The notes under the pieces were generated by a model, which was not told the DNA's origin, did not search any database, and saw nothing but the letters and a program-made list of their open reading frames with translations. From Scleroderma bovista (taxonomy: Eukaryota > Basidiomycota > Agaricomycetes > Boletales > Sclerodermataceae), in contig JAYMGJ010000134.1 of assembly GCA_037178675.1 (NCBI GenBank), forward strand, positions 25,079-89,078: a DNA stretch of 64,000 nt. Direction: 5' to 3'. A program made the position numbers and the translations under genes. Within the stretch, counting starts at the first letter, position 1. Each line of letters begins with the position of its first letter. Shown piece after piece: positions 31,680-42,340 of this stretch.

Positions 31680-32600
31680 TGAACTGACTTACAGTGTCTG
31701 GGGTGTCTGGAATCAGACAGTTCAGATAAATAAGTCACATCAGCCAGTCAGACCATTTCAGACCATCAGCACGAGGTGGTGTCTGAAATCAGACAGCCAG
31801 ACAGCCAGACCTTCAGGCTTTCAGACATGTCAGCTGATAAGACCTCTAGCTGGACAGGAAATAAGACATATAAGACCACTCAGTTAGGTAGACCCTCAGG
31901 CTTTCAGACATATCAGCTAGTAAGATTACTAGTTTCACAGGCCATAATATATTTCAGATATATCAGTTAATAAGACTTCTAGCTGGACAGGAAATAAGAC
32001 ATATAAGACCATCAGTTAGCCAGACACTTAGTCAATAATTCTTTTAAAACCAGTCAGTTAGCTAGATTTTCAGATCATCAGACATATCAGCCAATAAGGC
32101 TACTAGCTACACAGGAAATGAAACATATAAGACCAGCAGCTAGCCAGATGAAGTTCAGCTTGGCAAATTCTTAGATCCCAAGACCTTTAGGAAGTCAGAC
32201 TGCTAGTTTGTCAGAAGATCATGTATGCAGAAGTCTCAGACACTCAGACATTCAGAAGATCAGAATATCAGAGGTTTCAGCTCAGTATATTGTCAGTCCC
32301 CCAGATCTTCAGACCAGATCAGACCACCACCTTTTCAGAAGATCATGTGTGCAGAAATCTCACCACCCAGACACCCAGACACTCAGTATATCAGAATTTC
32401 AGAGATTTCAACTTAGCATATCCTCAGATTCCCAGATGTTCAGACCACATCAGATTGTCAGAAAATCAGTAAGCTCAGATACTTGGCTACTCAGTAAATC
32501 AGAATATCAGAGGTTCCAGCTTAGCATATGCTTAGATCATCAGACTATCGTATGTGCAGTAGATGAGGTTATCAGCCAATCAAATATTTATATTAGACAG
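31680..32600 (+). repeat. TCAGAC-rich satellite array (left arm of copy A)
   Basis: Irregular spacing of CAGAC, TCAGA and ATATCAGA motifs over about 900 bp with longer repeated modules (TCAGACATATCAG, TAAGACATATAAGACC). There is no coding signal. Confidence 0.9.
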
Positions 32601-33419
32601 ACTTATAATGGGCAGCAGAATCATTTACACTAGTACATTGAATGTTATTATTATTATATTACTACTATCAAATTATACATTGCTACTATTGAAATAATAT
32701 TAGCCGGCAGCAGCAGCAACAGGGAGCAGTCATGTCGACAACACTGGGGAATGGTCGTGTCGTCGTCATCGGTGATGGGGTGGTGGTGGTGAACGCGTCG
32801 TCGACGCAAGTGGGTGGTCGCGTCATCGTCGACGACGGTGGGGTTGTGGTGGTGACCGCGTCGTCGACGCAGGTGGGGGATGGTCGCGCCATCGTCGACG
32901 ACGACAGTGGGGTAGTGGTGGTGGCCACGTCGTAATCGATGCAGGTGGGAGGTGGTCGCGTCATCGTCGACGACGATGGTGGGGTGGTCGTGGTGACCAC
33001 GTTGTCGATGCAGGTGGGGGATGGTTGCGTCATCGTGGTAGGTGGTCGTGGTGACCGCGTCGTCGACGCAGGTGGGGGATGGTCGCGTCATCGGCGACAA
33101 CGGTGGTGGGTGGTAGTGGTGACCGCGTCGTCAGCGCAGGTGGGGTGGTCACGTCATCGTCGACGGTGGTGGGGTGGTGGTGGTGACGCAGGTGGGGGTG
33201 ATGCAGGTGGGGGTGGTGACCGCGTCATCGTCGACGCAGGTGGGGGTGGTGGTCGCGTCGACAACGCTGGTGGGCGTCGTCGTCGTCATTGGGGGTGGTG
33301 AAGGTTGATGCGGTCGACACTGGGCTGTCGTGGTCGTCAGTGTTGGTGGCTGGTGGGGGAACTGCGTACCTGGTGTCAACGACGGCATCGCTGTCGCCGT
33401 CACCGTCGTCGTCATGGGA

Positions 33420-33522
33420 GGTGGTGGTGGTGGTGGTGGTGGTGGTGGTGGTGGTGGTGGTGGTGGTGGTGGTGGTGGTGGTGGTGGTGGTGGTGGTGGT
33501 GGTGGTGGTGGTGGTGGTGGTG
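33420..33522 (+). repeat. (GGT)n microsatellite, about 34 units
   Basis: Uninterrupted GGT repeat of just over 100 bp. Confidence 0.97.
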
Positions 33523-33554
33523 AAGGATAGTGGTAAGGGAGAGGGACTTCGGAG

Positions 33555-33612
33555 AATTTTTGAAGTGTTGTGATTACAAATTGTGATTTGTAATCACAAC
33601 ACTTCAAAAATT
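33555..33612. repeat. perfect 27 bp hairpin with TGTG loop
   Basis: Left arm 33555-33581 (starts AATTTTTGAAGTG), loop 33582-33585, right arm 33586-33612. All 27 positions pair. It lies at the centre of the GGT/CCA strand switch. Confidence 0.95.
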
Positions 33613-34619
33613 AGACAAGTCTCCTCCGCAACAACAAAACAAAGTAATATACCACCTAGGTAAGTACTCGCCACCCCCGTCAACGCACTACTGACGTGGC
33701 CACCGACGACGATCCCCCGCCACGATCCCCAGCGTCGATGGCGACAACAACGACGCCCACCAGCGTTGTCGACGTGTCACACCACCACCACCTGTGTCGA
33801 TGACAACGACAAAGACCCTACCACAAGCGCCGTCGATGCGACTACCACCACCACTGGCGTCGGCGACGTGGCCACCACCACCCCACCACCGTCGACGACG
33901 ACGATGCGACCACCCCCTCCATTGACGACGTGACCACCTACCTGCGTTGACGATGACGTGGTCACCACCGTCGACAACAACGACGCGGTCACCACCATCA
34001 CCCCACCGTCGTCGACGATGACGTGGCTACCACCACCCCCCCACCACCATCGACGACGACGATGCGACCACCGTCCACCTGCGTCGACGACGCGGTCACC
34101 ACCACCACCCCACCGTCGTCAACAATGACGCGACCACCCCCTAGTACCTACGTTGACGACGCAGTCATCACCACCACCCCACCACTGTCGTTGACGATGA
34201 CGCGACCACCCCCACCTGCGTCAACGATGCGGCTGCCACCACTACCCCACCTGCGTCAACGATGCGGCCGCCACCACTACCCCATCATCGTCGACGATGA
34301 CGCGGGCACTACCTGCACTGACGAAGTGACTACCACCCACCTGCATCCATGACGCGGCCACCACCAGTAATGATAACATGGCCACTGTGGTCACCCCACC
34401 ACTTGCCTCGACGACGCGACCACCGCCTGGACAAGCCACCACCAACACGACAATGATAGCAACCACCCTGTGTTGACAAGGACCCCCATTAGTATACAAT
34501 ATTTATTCTTTGTACTGTACATAATTGAATATAAATTAATTAACATAAACATTGAATGAATGAAGGTGGTTGAAAACTAAGTACAGGTAGTAAAGGTATG
34601 GGTACTGTTGGCTTGTGCA

Positions 34620-35763
34620 AGTACTTCTAGAATGGTCTGGGAGAGCTGGGGTTCTGAGACAGCTGTCCAGGTAGCATGCACAGACATCTAGTAGTAAGCT
34701 GTTAGTAGGATGCCAGGCTTACACAGGGCTAACTTGCACCAGGCACCCAGCCACAATAATGCATGGATAGATTGCAGGGAAAGATGTGAGTGAATGTGCA
34801 ATAACAGCAACCAGCCATGGCTGGGTGTCTGAGTGGTCTGAGTGGTCTGGACTTTCTGATAGTCTGACAACCTAGTATGTGGTCTAATTGATCTGACTGA
34901 CCTACTGTCTGGGGAATCTGGCTGCTCTGACATGTCTAGGTGGTCTTAACTTTCTGAGTGACTTATTACCTGGGGGGGGGTCTGATTGATCTGGACTGTC
35001 TGATAGTCTGACAGTCTGGTTGCTCTGACTGGTCTTACTTGTCTTACTTGTCTGGAGTGGCCTTCAATGTCTGTCTGACTTGTTGTCTTGGGGGTCTGAC
35101 TGCTCTAACTGCTTTGGGTAGTCTTAGGTGTCTGCCCAACTTATTGTCTTTGGGGTCTGATTGGCCTGACTGGCCTGATTGGTCTGGACTGTCTGACAGT
35201 CTGGGAGGGTCTGACCACTCTGAATGGTCTGACTTGTCTGGAGTGGTCTTAAATCTCTTACTGGTCCAACTGGCCTGACTTTCTGGAGGGTCTAATTGAT
35301 CTGACTGACTGGTCTGATTGGTAAGACTGGTCTGACTTGTGCAGATTCTCTGATAGCTTGACAGCCTGAGGGTGTCTGACCACTTGGACTAGTCTGACTG
35401 ATCTGATTGGTCTGGACTGTCTGATACTCTGACATCTGGTTAGTCTGACTAACTTACTGTCTGACCAATACATTGTCTTTGGGGTCTGACTGGTCTGACT
35501 GTCTTTGGGGTCTGATTGGCCTGACTGGCCTGACTGGTCTGGACAGCCTGACAGTCTGACAGTCTGCTGGGGTCTGACTACTCTGACTACTCTGACCTGT
35601 CTGGAGTGGTCTTAAGTCTCTGACTTATCTGACTTGTCTGGTTGTTTGAGGGGTCTGATCAGTCTGGCTAGTCTGACTGGTCTGAACTTTCTGACAGCCT
35701 GACAGCCTGGGGGGTCTGACCACTCAGACTGATCTGACTGGCCTGACTAGTTGGACAATCTGA
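34620..35763 (+). repeat. GTCTGA-rich satellite array (right arm of copy A, first part)
   Basis: Dense TCTGACTG, GGTCTGA and CTGACAGTCTG motifs, complementary in kind to 31680-32600. No coding signal. Confidence 0.9.
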
Positions 35764-35768
35764 CAGGC

Positions 35769-36406
35769 TGTTACGACCATACCCAACTCCGGGTCTTATC
35801 TGGTCACTCCGGTCGCATCGCAGCTCTACAGCTCAACTCCGGTTGCTCAACACTTACTCCGGTTGCGCTCACGCAGTTAACCCTCTGTTAAGTATGACCC
35901 TTGGTCTATGCTCCATTTGCTCGTTACCACACTTCACCATTTACCCTGTCTTGACATGAGTTCTCCATGAACTCGATATATCCTATACCTTGTAGCATTT
36001 TCACCGGACCTGGTTTATTTTACCCGGACCTGACTTTATTTTCATCGGACCTGACCTAGTACTTTCTCTGGCTATCCCTTGTCCGCTGTTTAGGATGTTT
36101 ACTTGTCACTGTAAATACTCGACCCTAGTTTGCACTTAGTATAAGTACCCTGTAGATTATCCTGTACTCCTCAGTCTGAAATCAACCATAGTCATCTACT
36201 CCTGTTCTTGTCCGTCTCCGTCTCCGTCTCCTCTTCTTGACCGGAACCTACGCAAGGGATCAACGCTCGTTGTCCTTAGTCGTTGAATCCAAGTGGTCAC
36301 CAACTCTGGCTGGACTAATCTCTTGTCCAGCCCTCTGCCCTCTTCCTTCGTCCGTTTCCGTCTGGACTTGACCGGACCCCCTACCGGAGTAGACCCGGAC
36401 TTGACA
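35769..36406 (+). mobile_element. solo LTR of a Gypsy-like retrotransposon (638 bp)
   Basis: Starts TGTTACGACC and ends ACTTGACA, flanked by a perfect 5 bp duplication CAGGC (35764-35768, 36407-36411). It holds a TATAAG-type site near 36142. No internal coding sequence remains. TGTTACGA ends are common in fungal Gypsy LTRs, so the superfamily is a guess. Confidence 0.85.
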
Positions 36407-36411
36407 CAGGC

Positions 36412-37300
36412 TGACAGCCTTGGATGGTCTGACACTTGACTGGTCTGACTGATCTGAGGTGGACTGATCACTCTGACTGGTCTGGGTGGTCTGATTGGTG
36501 TCAGGACAGTCTAGAGGCTGTCTCACTTATGATCTGCCTGTCTGGGAATGTCTGGACAACACTAACAGCTAACTAACTTACCAACTATATGTCCAGAAAT
36601 TCCTGGACAGTGCAGAGAGCTGACCCACTTACCATCTGGCCATGTGGGAGTGTCTGAGCAGTGGAGTGAGCAGACTTACTTGCCATCTGCCTATCATCTG
36701 GCTGTCTGGGAGTGTCTGGACAGTGGAGAGAGCTGACTGACTTGCCATCTTAACTGTTTGGAAGTGTCTGGGTAATGCAGTCAGCTGACCAACTTACCAA
36801 CTTTCTGTCTGGCAGTGCCTGGACAATGCAAAGAGCTGACCCACTTACCATCTGACTGTCTGGGAGTGTCTGGATAGTGGAGAGAGCTGACTCACTTACC
36901 ATTTGGCTGTCTGGGGATGTCTGAGAAGTGGAGTGATCTGACTTGCTTGCCATCTGCCTATCTGTGAGTGTCTGAAAAGTGGAGAGAACTGACTCACTTG
37001 CCATCTGGCTTTCTTGAAGTGTCTGGGCAATGCAGACAGCTGAGCAACTTACCAACTTTCTGTCTGGCAGTGCCTGAACAGTGTAAAGCACTGACCCACT
37101 TACCATCTGTCTATCTGGAAGTGTCTGGATAGTCTGGAAAGCTGACACACTGAGCCTCTGCCTGTGTCTGATTGTCTGAATGTATCTTAAATTACTGTAA
37201 GCACTTACTATCTAACCATCTGTTCAGCTGACAGTCTAGTGTGTCTGATTCCAGACACTGTCAGACATGTCAGACACTTTCAGACAATCAGACAAATTGT
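36412..37300 (+). repeat. GTCTGA-rich satellite array (right arm of copy A, second part)
   Basis: Includes about seven longer modules of ~75-85 bp with GACTTACCATCTG..CTGTCTGGGAGTGTCTGGA-type cores between 36540 and 37140. Confidence 0.85.
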
Positions 37301-38452
37301 CATGTTGCTGATGATAGGAGTAGTCACTTCTTCTTCACTAAGAGGCCAATCAATGTCCAACTTTGGAGACCCAAGATGGGAGTTATCCAAAGGTGAGGAG
37401 TCACGAACAGAGTTCTAAAAGAATTAAATCAGTTACAGATCAAGTAAAGGGTGACAACATACCTCCTCAATGTCCTCATCTTCATCCTGGACATCACCCT
37501 CATTCTCTCGATTAAGGATGGAGAGGTCAAGAGAAGATGTACTGTTTGTTACAGCCACACGACTGGCCACAGGGCTTGTCCCTGCAAGCTCATGCATCCA
37601 TCGATACCACGGAAACTTCACCTTGATGAGATCTAACAACATCTTGTAAGGATCATCAAGAACACATTCACAGGATATACCATAAATATTTGCGATCTCT
37701 GAACCAGGTGTAATCTCATGTTCACAGTCCGAAACAACAAGACCATGCCCAGTTTCACCAAGCTGCTTGCGATATTCATTATAAGTAGTACGAAGACTAG
37801 CAAATACTCAAAATGTCATTAAAAGAAACAGACTACATCACTCACCTTGAAATTCGGTTCTTGTCAGCTTCTGTCAGCTTCTTCAGGTCCGCTGGTTCAA
37901 ACAGCGCATCAGGCTTGTCCGTAATGAAAAGGGCACGGGCAATCTGAGTACAGCACTCAATGATCGTGAGCCCGCCACTAGCAGATGACTTGTCGAAGCC
38001 AAATGCCACCATCCACTTCATGTTACTCTCCACAAGGGTGAGCAGCTCATCAGTGAGTTCAGGCTGTTTTTTCCATCTGCTGCCAGTCAGTAGCTGCAGG
38101 GACGTGACACACAAGACCTACAGCACAAGAACACTGCGCTTTTTTGATTTAGCCATCTCGTTCTCTTTTTCTGGCTCAGATTTAGGTCGAGATTTGCTCA
38201 GGCTTCTACTAGCCTTCTTTGGTGGTGATTTTTGAGGTGAACTTGTTGGAACATGAGATGCTGACTTCAGCTTAATACGAGGCATAGATAGAAGAAGCAA
38301 AGGAGGGAAAGTAATTAAGAGAATGTGCGAATGCGTGGGGTGTAACACATGCGCACTGGCACCACAGACACGTGATTCAGAGTCCGCCAGGATGAGTCAG
38401 CAGGACCAGTGAAAACGACCAACGAAAACGGAGGAACGTTTTCATTCCGTTT

Positions 38453-38526
38453 TCAAGTAGGTAAAACGAAAACGAAATTGAAAACGGCGCGAAAACGGCC
38501 AACGAAAACGAACTGTGAATTCCCCT
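38453..38526 (-). repeat. right terminal inverted repeat of the 15.66 kb element
   Basis: Last 30 bp pair perfectly with 22871-22900; the inner part holds AAAACGAAAACG-type runs. Confidence 0.95.
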
Positions 38527-38710
38527 ATTGACTCCAAGTTCTTTCGGATCTCGACGTGGAGCATGTTCCACTTCTCGCCGATGAGTCATGGAAGTTGGAC
38601 ACGATGCGGTCAATTGACGCGGCGTTGTGTCCAGTCAGTCGACTTCAGACCCTGGCGTTCCGAGGACAGGATGTAGATGCTAGATAGAGTCGAACAAAAA
38701 GAGATGTGCG
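38527..38710 (-). pseudogene. PKS-NRPS thioesterase-end remnant, part 2
   Basis: Continues the match of 22440-22867 and corresponds to 41822-41999. Indels include an extra GTC/ATC region near 38585 and 38675. Similarity ends near 38710, at GTGCGACT. Confidence 0.9.
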
Positions 38711-39480
38711 ACTCGCGGGAAGGAGGGTCAGGGACGTCGCAGGAAAAGCTGGAAGAATGGAACTCAAGTGAGCGTGCACTTGCCAGATCTCTATCCCTTC
38801 AGCACAGAGCGTAGAAGTGACGCAGCTTCTCTCTCAGTCGCCCAGGCAGGTACGCCACAGTCTGCGCTATGTGCCTGTATAGAAATGACCTCGACGAGGA
38901 TAGGTCGAGGCTGGGTCTTCGGTCTCCCAGATTGGGTCCATGCTTACTACTAGTTACGAAGGTAACCGGGACTGGAGAGATTCTGGAGGTTTTATCGGTG
39001 CAGAGGGTGTTCATAGTGTTCGTAATCACGTCAAAGATCTTAGATGGCCCTCCAAGACGGCGTGTTGGCCTAGTAGTTGACGGAACTCCTGCGAGTCGTT
39101 GGCCGCTCGTTCCGTACTCTCTTTCTTTATAGCTGACCTCGTTTTATGTAGAGCGCACAATTCTTCGCACTTTCTGAAAAGGACTCAGCGGGCATCGGTG
39201 AATCAATTGTCCACTGAGATGCGTCTGCGTGGCCTTACCAGGCCTTTTCCGCAGGAAAAAAGTAACGTCTGGAATCCCGTCACCTACACTCGGCGAAAAC
39301 ATCGTCATGGCCTACGTGCGGGAAAAGCAGTCGTCACCCCGATGCTATTCATGAAGCCGAATTATTGGCGGGGTTGAGCATCTGTCATACCATTCGGGTG
39401 TTGCTGATCTCATTACTGTAAACAGTCGGCCCGACCCTCTACAGTCGCCACTATTCCAGGCGGACGTAACTCCGTCTTGT
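38711..39480. other. spacer between the PKS remnant and the second duplication copy
   Basis: Only short open frames; no domain or RNA gene recognised. Confidence 0.5.
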
Positions 39481-39987
39481 ATCAGTACGAGGTTCATGTC
39501 GCATCGCTCTCTTTGGTCTGCTGCTTACCCAGGACGAATCAACATCTCGACGATTGGTTACGGAGGGTCGACTGTTCCACCTATCCGAGCAGGACTCTGA
39601 ACGACATCACATTTTTGAGGCCGCCACTTGGGTAGACGGAACATGCGTCTTCACTTTCCACCTGGAATACTTATGTAAGCCTGTAAACAAGGTGGTCTGA
39701 TGAGAGAGCAGAAAGCAATGGCTTGTATGGTCTGCACGAACTTGCTGGATAGCCTATATCCCAGCATCAATGGGCTGACTCTGGGTCAGGGGTTCACGTT
39801 CATTCCCCTGTGTATCATAGAGTCACTGGGGTTTGCTGTTGTTTGTGAGCTGACCCATGAACATTTAAGGGGTCCCCGCGCTGCCACTCATTGGACGAAA
39901 CCCCATTTTCCAGTGTACACGGTAAGTGTTTTCCGTCGGATTATTTGCCGATCCTCACAATTAGATTCTGCTAGTAAACCTCCTACT

Positions 39988-41381
39988 ATGGATGAACTGA
40001 CGGAAGTGCGTGTTGAATTGGCACGGTTGGAGAAACAAGAGCAAGAGCTTATAGCACAACTTTGCAATGTCCGCATTGCTGTTCGAGCACAGAAGAGCAA
40101 GAGCTTATAGCACAACTTTGCAATGTCCGCATTGCTGTTCGAGCACAGAAAACTAAATTGGACGAACTAATCAGACGAATGCATGCTCCCATCGATCGTC
40201 TTCCCAATGAACTCCTTTTGAGGATCTTAGAGCTTTCTATCGATCCACACGTTCTCGCGTTCTCATCATGCGACATATATCGTCATTGGCAGAGAAATTT
40301 GGCAAGTGTATCACGCCACTGGAGGGAAATGGTACTGGGCACCCCGAGGTTCTGGTCTACAATCAGGCTGCATCCAACATGGAGCAAATCGTTCGTGAAG
40401 GCACACGTAACTAGAAGTTGTCAATCTCCCCTTGACATTGAGATCTGCGATCAACGCATCACACAGACATTCCGCGCATCGCTGGACATCCTCGTTAATT
40501 GCGCCCAACGCTGGCGCAGCCTTATCGTCCATGGCCCCGTCTTATCTTCATTATTGAAGAGAATGGAACACAGTGTCTTTCCTTCCCTCACACATATTTC
40601 TGTCGAGTGTGTTCCTTCATGCTCAACGGGCAAATTTCTGCAGTTCTATTCTGAGAGGTGTCCTCAACTACAACATCTAGACCTTGAAAAAGGATTTATT
40701 CTTTCTTTGGATTTCCTAATTCCACCCAGCCTCACGTCCTTTGCCTTTGATCTCGGTAACAAAGATTCTTCGCCAATTCTTCAGCACGTCTCACTCCAGA
40801 AGCTCACAACGCTCTCGCTCTCCGGTTCTGGTGGTGACCTGAATCTACATCCAAATAGTCTCCATTTTCCACTCCTCAAAAGGTTCATACTATGCAACGT
40901 TTCCCGTACAAAAATGCTGATACGCGCTATCGTGGCTCCCAACCTCTCCCACTTCACATTTCACCCACGGGACCCAAGGATTGGGGACTATGATGGTGAG
41001 GATATCTGTTCGTCATTCCCTGCTGTCTGTCACATGGACCTGGACTGGGATGTGATGATGTCAGTATTCCAGCCAGGAAACATTCCAAATCCCGATTACT
41101 GGCCGAATCTTGAAAATTTGACAGTACATAGACCAAGCGAACGCTCCATGAAATTTCTAAGGGGTTTGATTACATGGCTCGAGGGGAGGAAAAACATGCA
41201 ACGTCCGAAGTTGCTGGTCAAGTTTACATTCCCCAATTACTATGACTTGAATTGGAGCGTTATTTCCACGCTGTATGAAGCATTGCACAAACGTTGCATT
41301 TTGGAATGGAATGTCCCTTGCAGCATTGTGTTCTATAATACACGTGTATATGATCTAGTGTCCTTACTATATAAGCCGTAA
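39988..41381 (+). pseudogene. F-box protein gene 2, frameshifted by a 56 bp tandem duplication
   Basis: ATG at 39988 gives MDELTEVRVELARLEKQ. The 56 bp unit 40039-40094 is repeated at 40095-40150, which shifts the frame; the first frame stops at 40108-40110, and the body continues in the second frame to a stop at 41379-41381. The body has the F-box (IDRLPNELLLRILELS) and a leucine-rich C-terminus without other stops. Skp1 binding and substrate recruitment to an SCF ubiquitin ligase is the family role. The acidic tail seen in copy 1 is missing; the 3' end abuts the convergent PKS-NRPS gene with about 75 bp between the stop codons. Confidence 0.85.
40039..40150 (+). repeat. 56 bp tandem duplication in F-box gene 2
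   Basis: Two copies of a 56 bp unit starting GAGCAAGAGCTTATAGCAC, essentially identical, so the duplication is recent. 56 is not a multiple of three. Confidence 0.95.
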
Positions 41382-41454
41382 ATGTTGAAATGTACATAAG
41401 TATGGATATGGGTATCGTAGGCGAATGATATCATTGGAAGTCTAGTAGCATCAT

Positions 41455-42340
41455 TCATGCTGCCTTGACTCTTGATACTTTTTTTGTCTTGGGCGATGGC
41501 GTGTCCACCTATAGAAAGTAGACCTTGAGCGACAATCATGGGTTGCAGACGAAGACTGGGACTTACGACGTCAACACCTGGAACAGCTGAAATGATGTCT
41601 TTCACGACTGCTGCGAGCACTTTGACGTGTGCGGGGGTGAACATGGTGTCATGAGAACCAGCGGCGATCTTCATGTCCAGGTTCTTGATACGTGCGTCCC
41701 AACCATTGTGATCATCTGCACCAGTGTCGAAATCGCTGGCGGCGCCACTGCGGTACCATGACCTGTCTTTTGGCACGACGAGCGTAGTGGGGCCGTCGTA
41801 GAAGTCAGCCTCGTAGTCGAACATTGACTCCAAGTTCTTTCGGATCTCGACGCGGAGCTTGTTCTTCCACTTCTCGCCGATGTCAGGGAAGTTAGACGTG
41901 ATGCGGTTAATTGAGCGTTGTGTCCAGTCAGTCGATTTCAGACCCTGACGCTCCGAGGACGGGATGTAAATAGGGTCGAACAAGACGAGGTGTGCGACTT
42001 CTTCTCCACGCTTGGCCAGCTTGGCGGCCATGCAGAGGGCAACCGAACCTCCGTAAGAGTAGCCACCGATGATGTAGGGGCCTTCTGGCTGTACACCCTT
42101 AATGAGGCTGATGTAGTGCTCAGCCATAGCATCGATCGAACCGAAGCCAGTTTCCGAGCCGAAGTGCTTGTCACCGATAGCGTACATCTCATTGGGCATG
42201 AATGCACCGAGACGCATGAATGGAGTAGCCATGCCAGTAATATCGTGGACGATGAAGAATCGAGGCTTAACGCCCTTCTTCTTGATAGGCAGGAACTCGA
42301 TGAGGAAGTCTGCGTCTGCGTCCTCGGCCTCCATGATGGC
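41455..42340 (-). other. TE (thioesterase) domain
   Basis: Alpha/beta hydrolase type: RFFIVHDITG start, nucleophile motif GGYSYGGS, catalytic His in GSHDTMFTP near 41645. Releases the product by hydrolysis or cyclisation. The final intron is near 41517-41566. Confidence 0.88.

Larger units (their letters stand above)
32720..34480. repeat. strand-switching GGT/CCA-rich block
   Basis: 32730-33530 is GGTGGTG and GTCGTCGACG rich on the plus strand. 33660-34480 is CCACCAC and CGTCGACGA rich, so the two halves are complementary in kind around a centre near 33583. The many GG runs could form G-quadruplexes. Apparent long poly-Val/Trp/Gly or poly-Pro/Thr frames here are artefacts of the repeat. Confidence 0.85.
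31657..37313. mobile_element. CATCAGCAA-ended satellite element (copy A, 5.66 kb)
   Basis: The ends CATCAGCAACATGACAATTT and its complement form inverted repeats of about 26 bp, continuing weakly. A 2 bp AT is duplicated (31655-31656, 37314-37315), and its removal restores the host reading frame. The interior has no transposase. It consists of TCAGAC-rich sequence on the left, GTCTGA-rich sequence on the right (inverted arrays), a central GGT/CCA block and a solo LTR. The ends share CATCAGCAA with the elements at 24455 and 61125, so one family is likely. Confidence 0.85.
31285..38285 (-). pseudogene. Harbinger partner (Myb/SANT-like) protein gene, split by a 5.66 kb element
   Basis: ATG at 38285 starts MPRIKLKSASHVPTSS, with a basic Lys/Ser-rich N-terminus. 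An exon of 38101-37842 carries the conserved block (LTGSRWKKQPELTDELLTLVE, then WMVAFGFDKS), and a further exon includes KFPWYRWMHEL near 37600. The last exon is interrupted at 37315/31656. Removing 31657-37313 and one AT joins SEEEVTTP to ATPVPKVKHD in frame, and the gene ends at 31285 after a charged coiled coil (SVKKKKTLQELVEGERAARL). PIF/Harbinger elements need a second, DNA-binding protein of Myb/SANT type; the pairing and position support that role. The insertion must inactivate it unless spliced out. Confidence 0.7.
22871..38526. mobile_element. 15.66 kb PIF/Harbinger-type DNA transposon with nested insertions
   Basis: The ends are perfect 30 bp inverted repeats (AGGGGAATTCACAGTTCG...), with weaker similarity for about 70 bp in total (runs of CGTTTTCGTTTTC-type). 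A 3 bp ATT flanks both ends (22868-22870, 38527-38529), and the uninterrupted paralog at 41820-41826 has a single ATT in the same context (GAACATTGACTCC). A DDE nuclease gene and a divergent partner gene are the typical two-gene set of PIF/Harbinger, whose target duplication is also 3 bp. The size is explained partly by nested elements and by a second transposase-like gene. Confidence 0.93.
39481..42000. repeat. segmental duplication, uninterrupted copy (spacer, F-box, PKS 3' end)
   Basis: Counterpart of the four scattered pieces 4137-4509, 18327-19860, 22183-22870 and 38527-38710. It serves as the empty site for three transposon insertions. Confidence 0.88.

Noticed and set aside
33149..33607. 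Long poly-Pro / poly-Val / poly-Trp / poly-Gly open frames in the GGT block
   Set aside because: They exist in several frames on both strands because the triplet repeat has no stop codon. No biased codon use or domain supports translation.
31680..37300. CRISPR-like array from the repeated TCAGAC/GTCTGA motifs
   Set aside because: Spacing is irregular, repeats are short and variable, there are no unique spacers of constant length, and the genome is eukaryotic.
22871..38526. KDZ-type transposon with a TET/JBP dioxygenase
   Set aside because: Such elements are common in mushrooms, but no dioxygenase His-x-Asp motif or KDZ transposase signature was seen; the nuclease here is clearly of the Harbinger DDE type.
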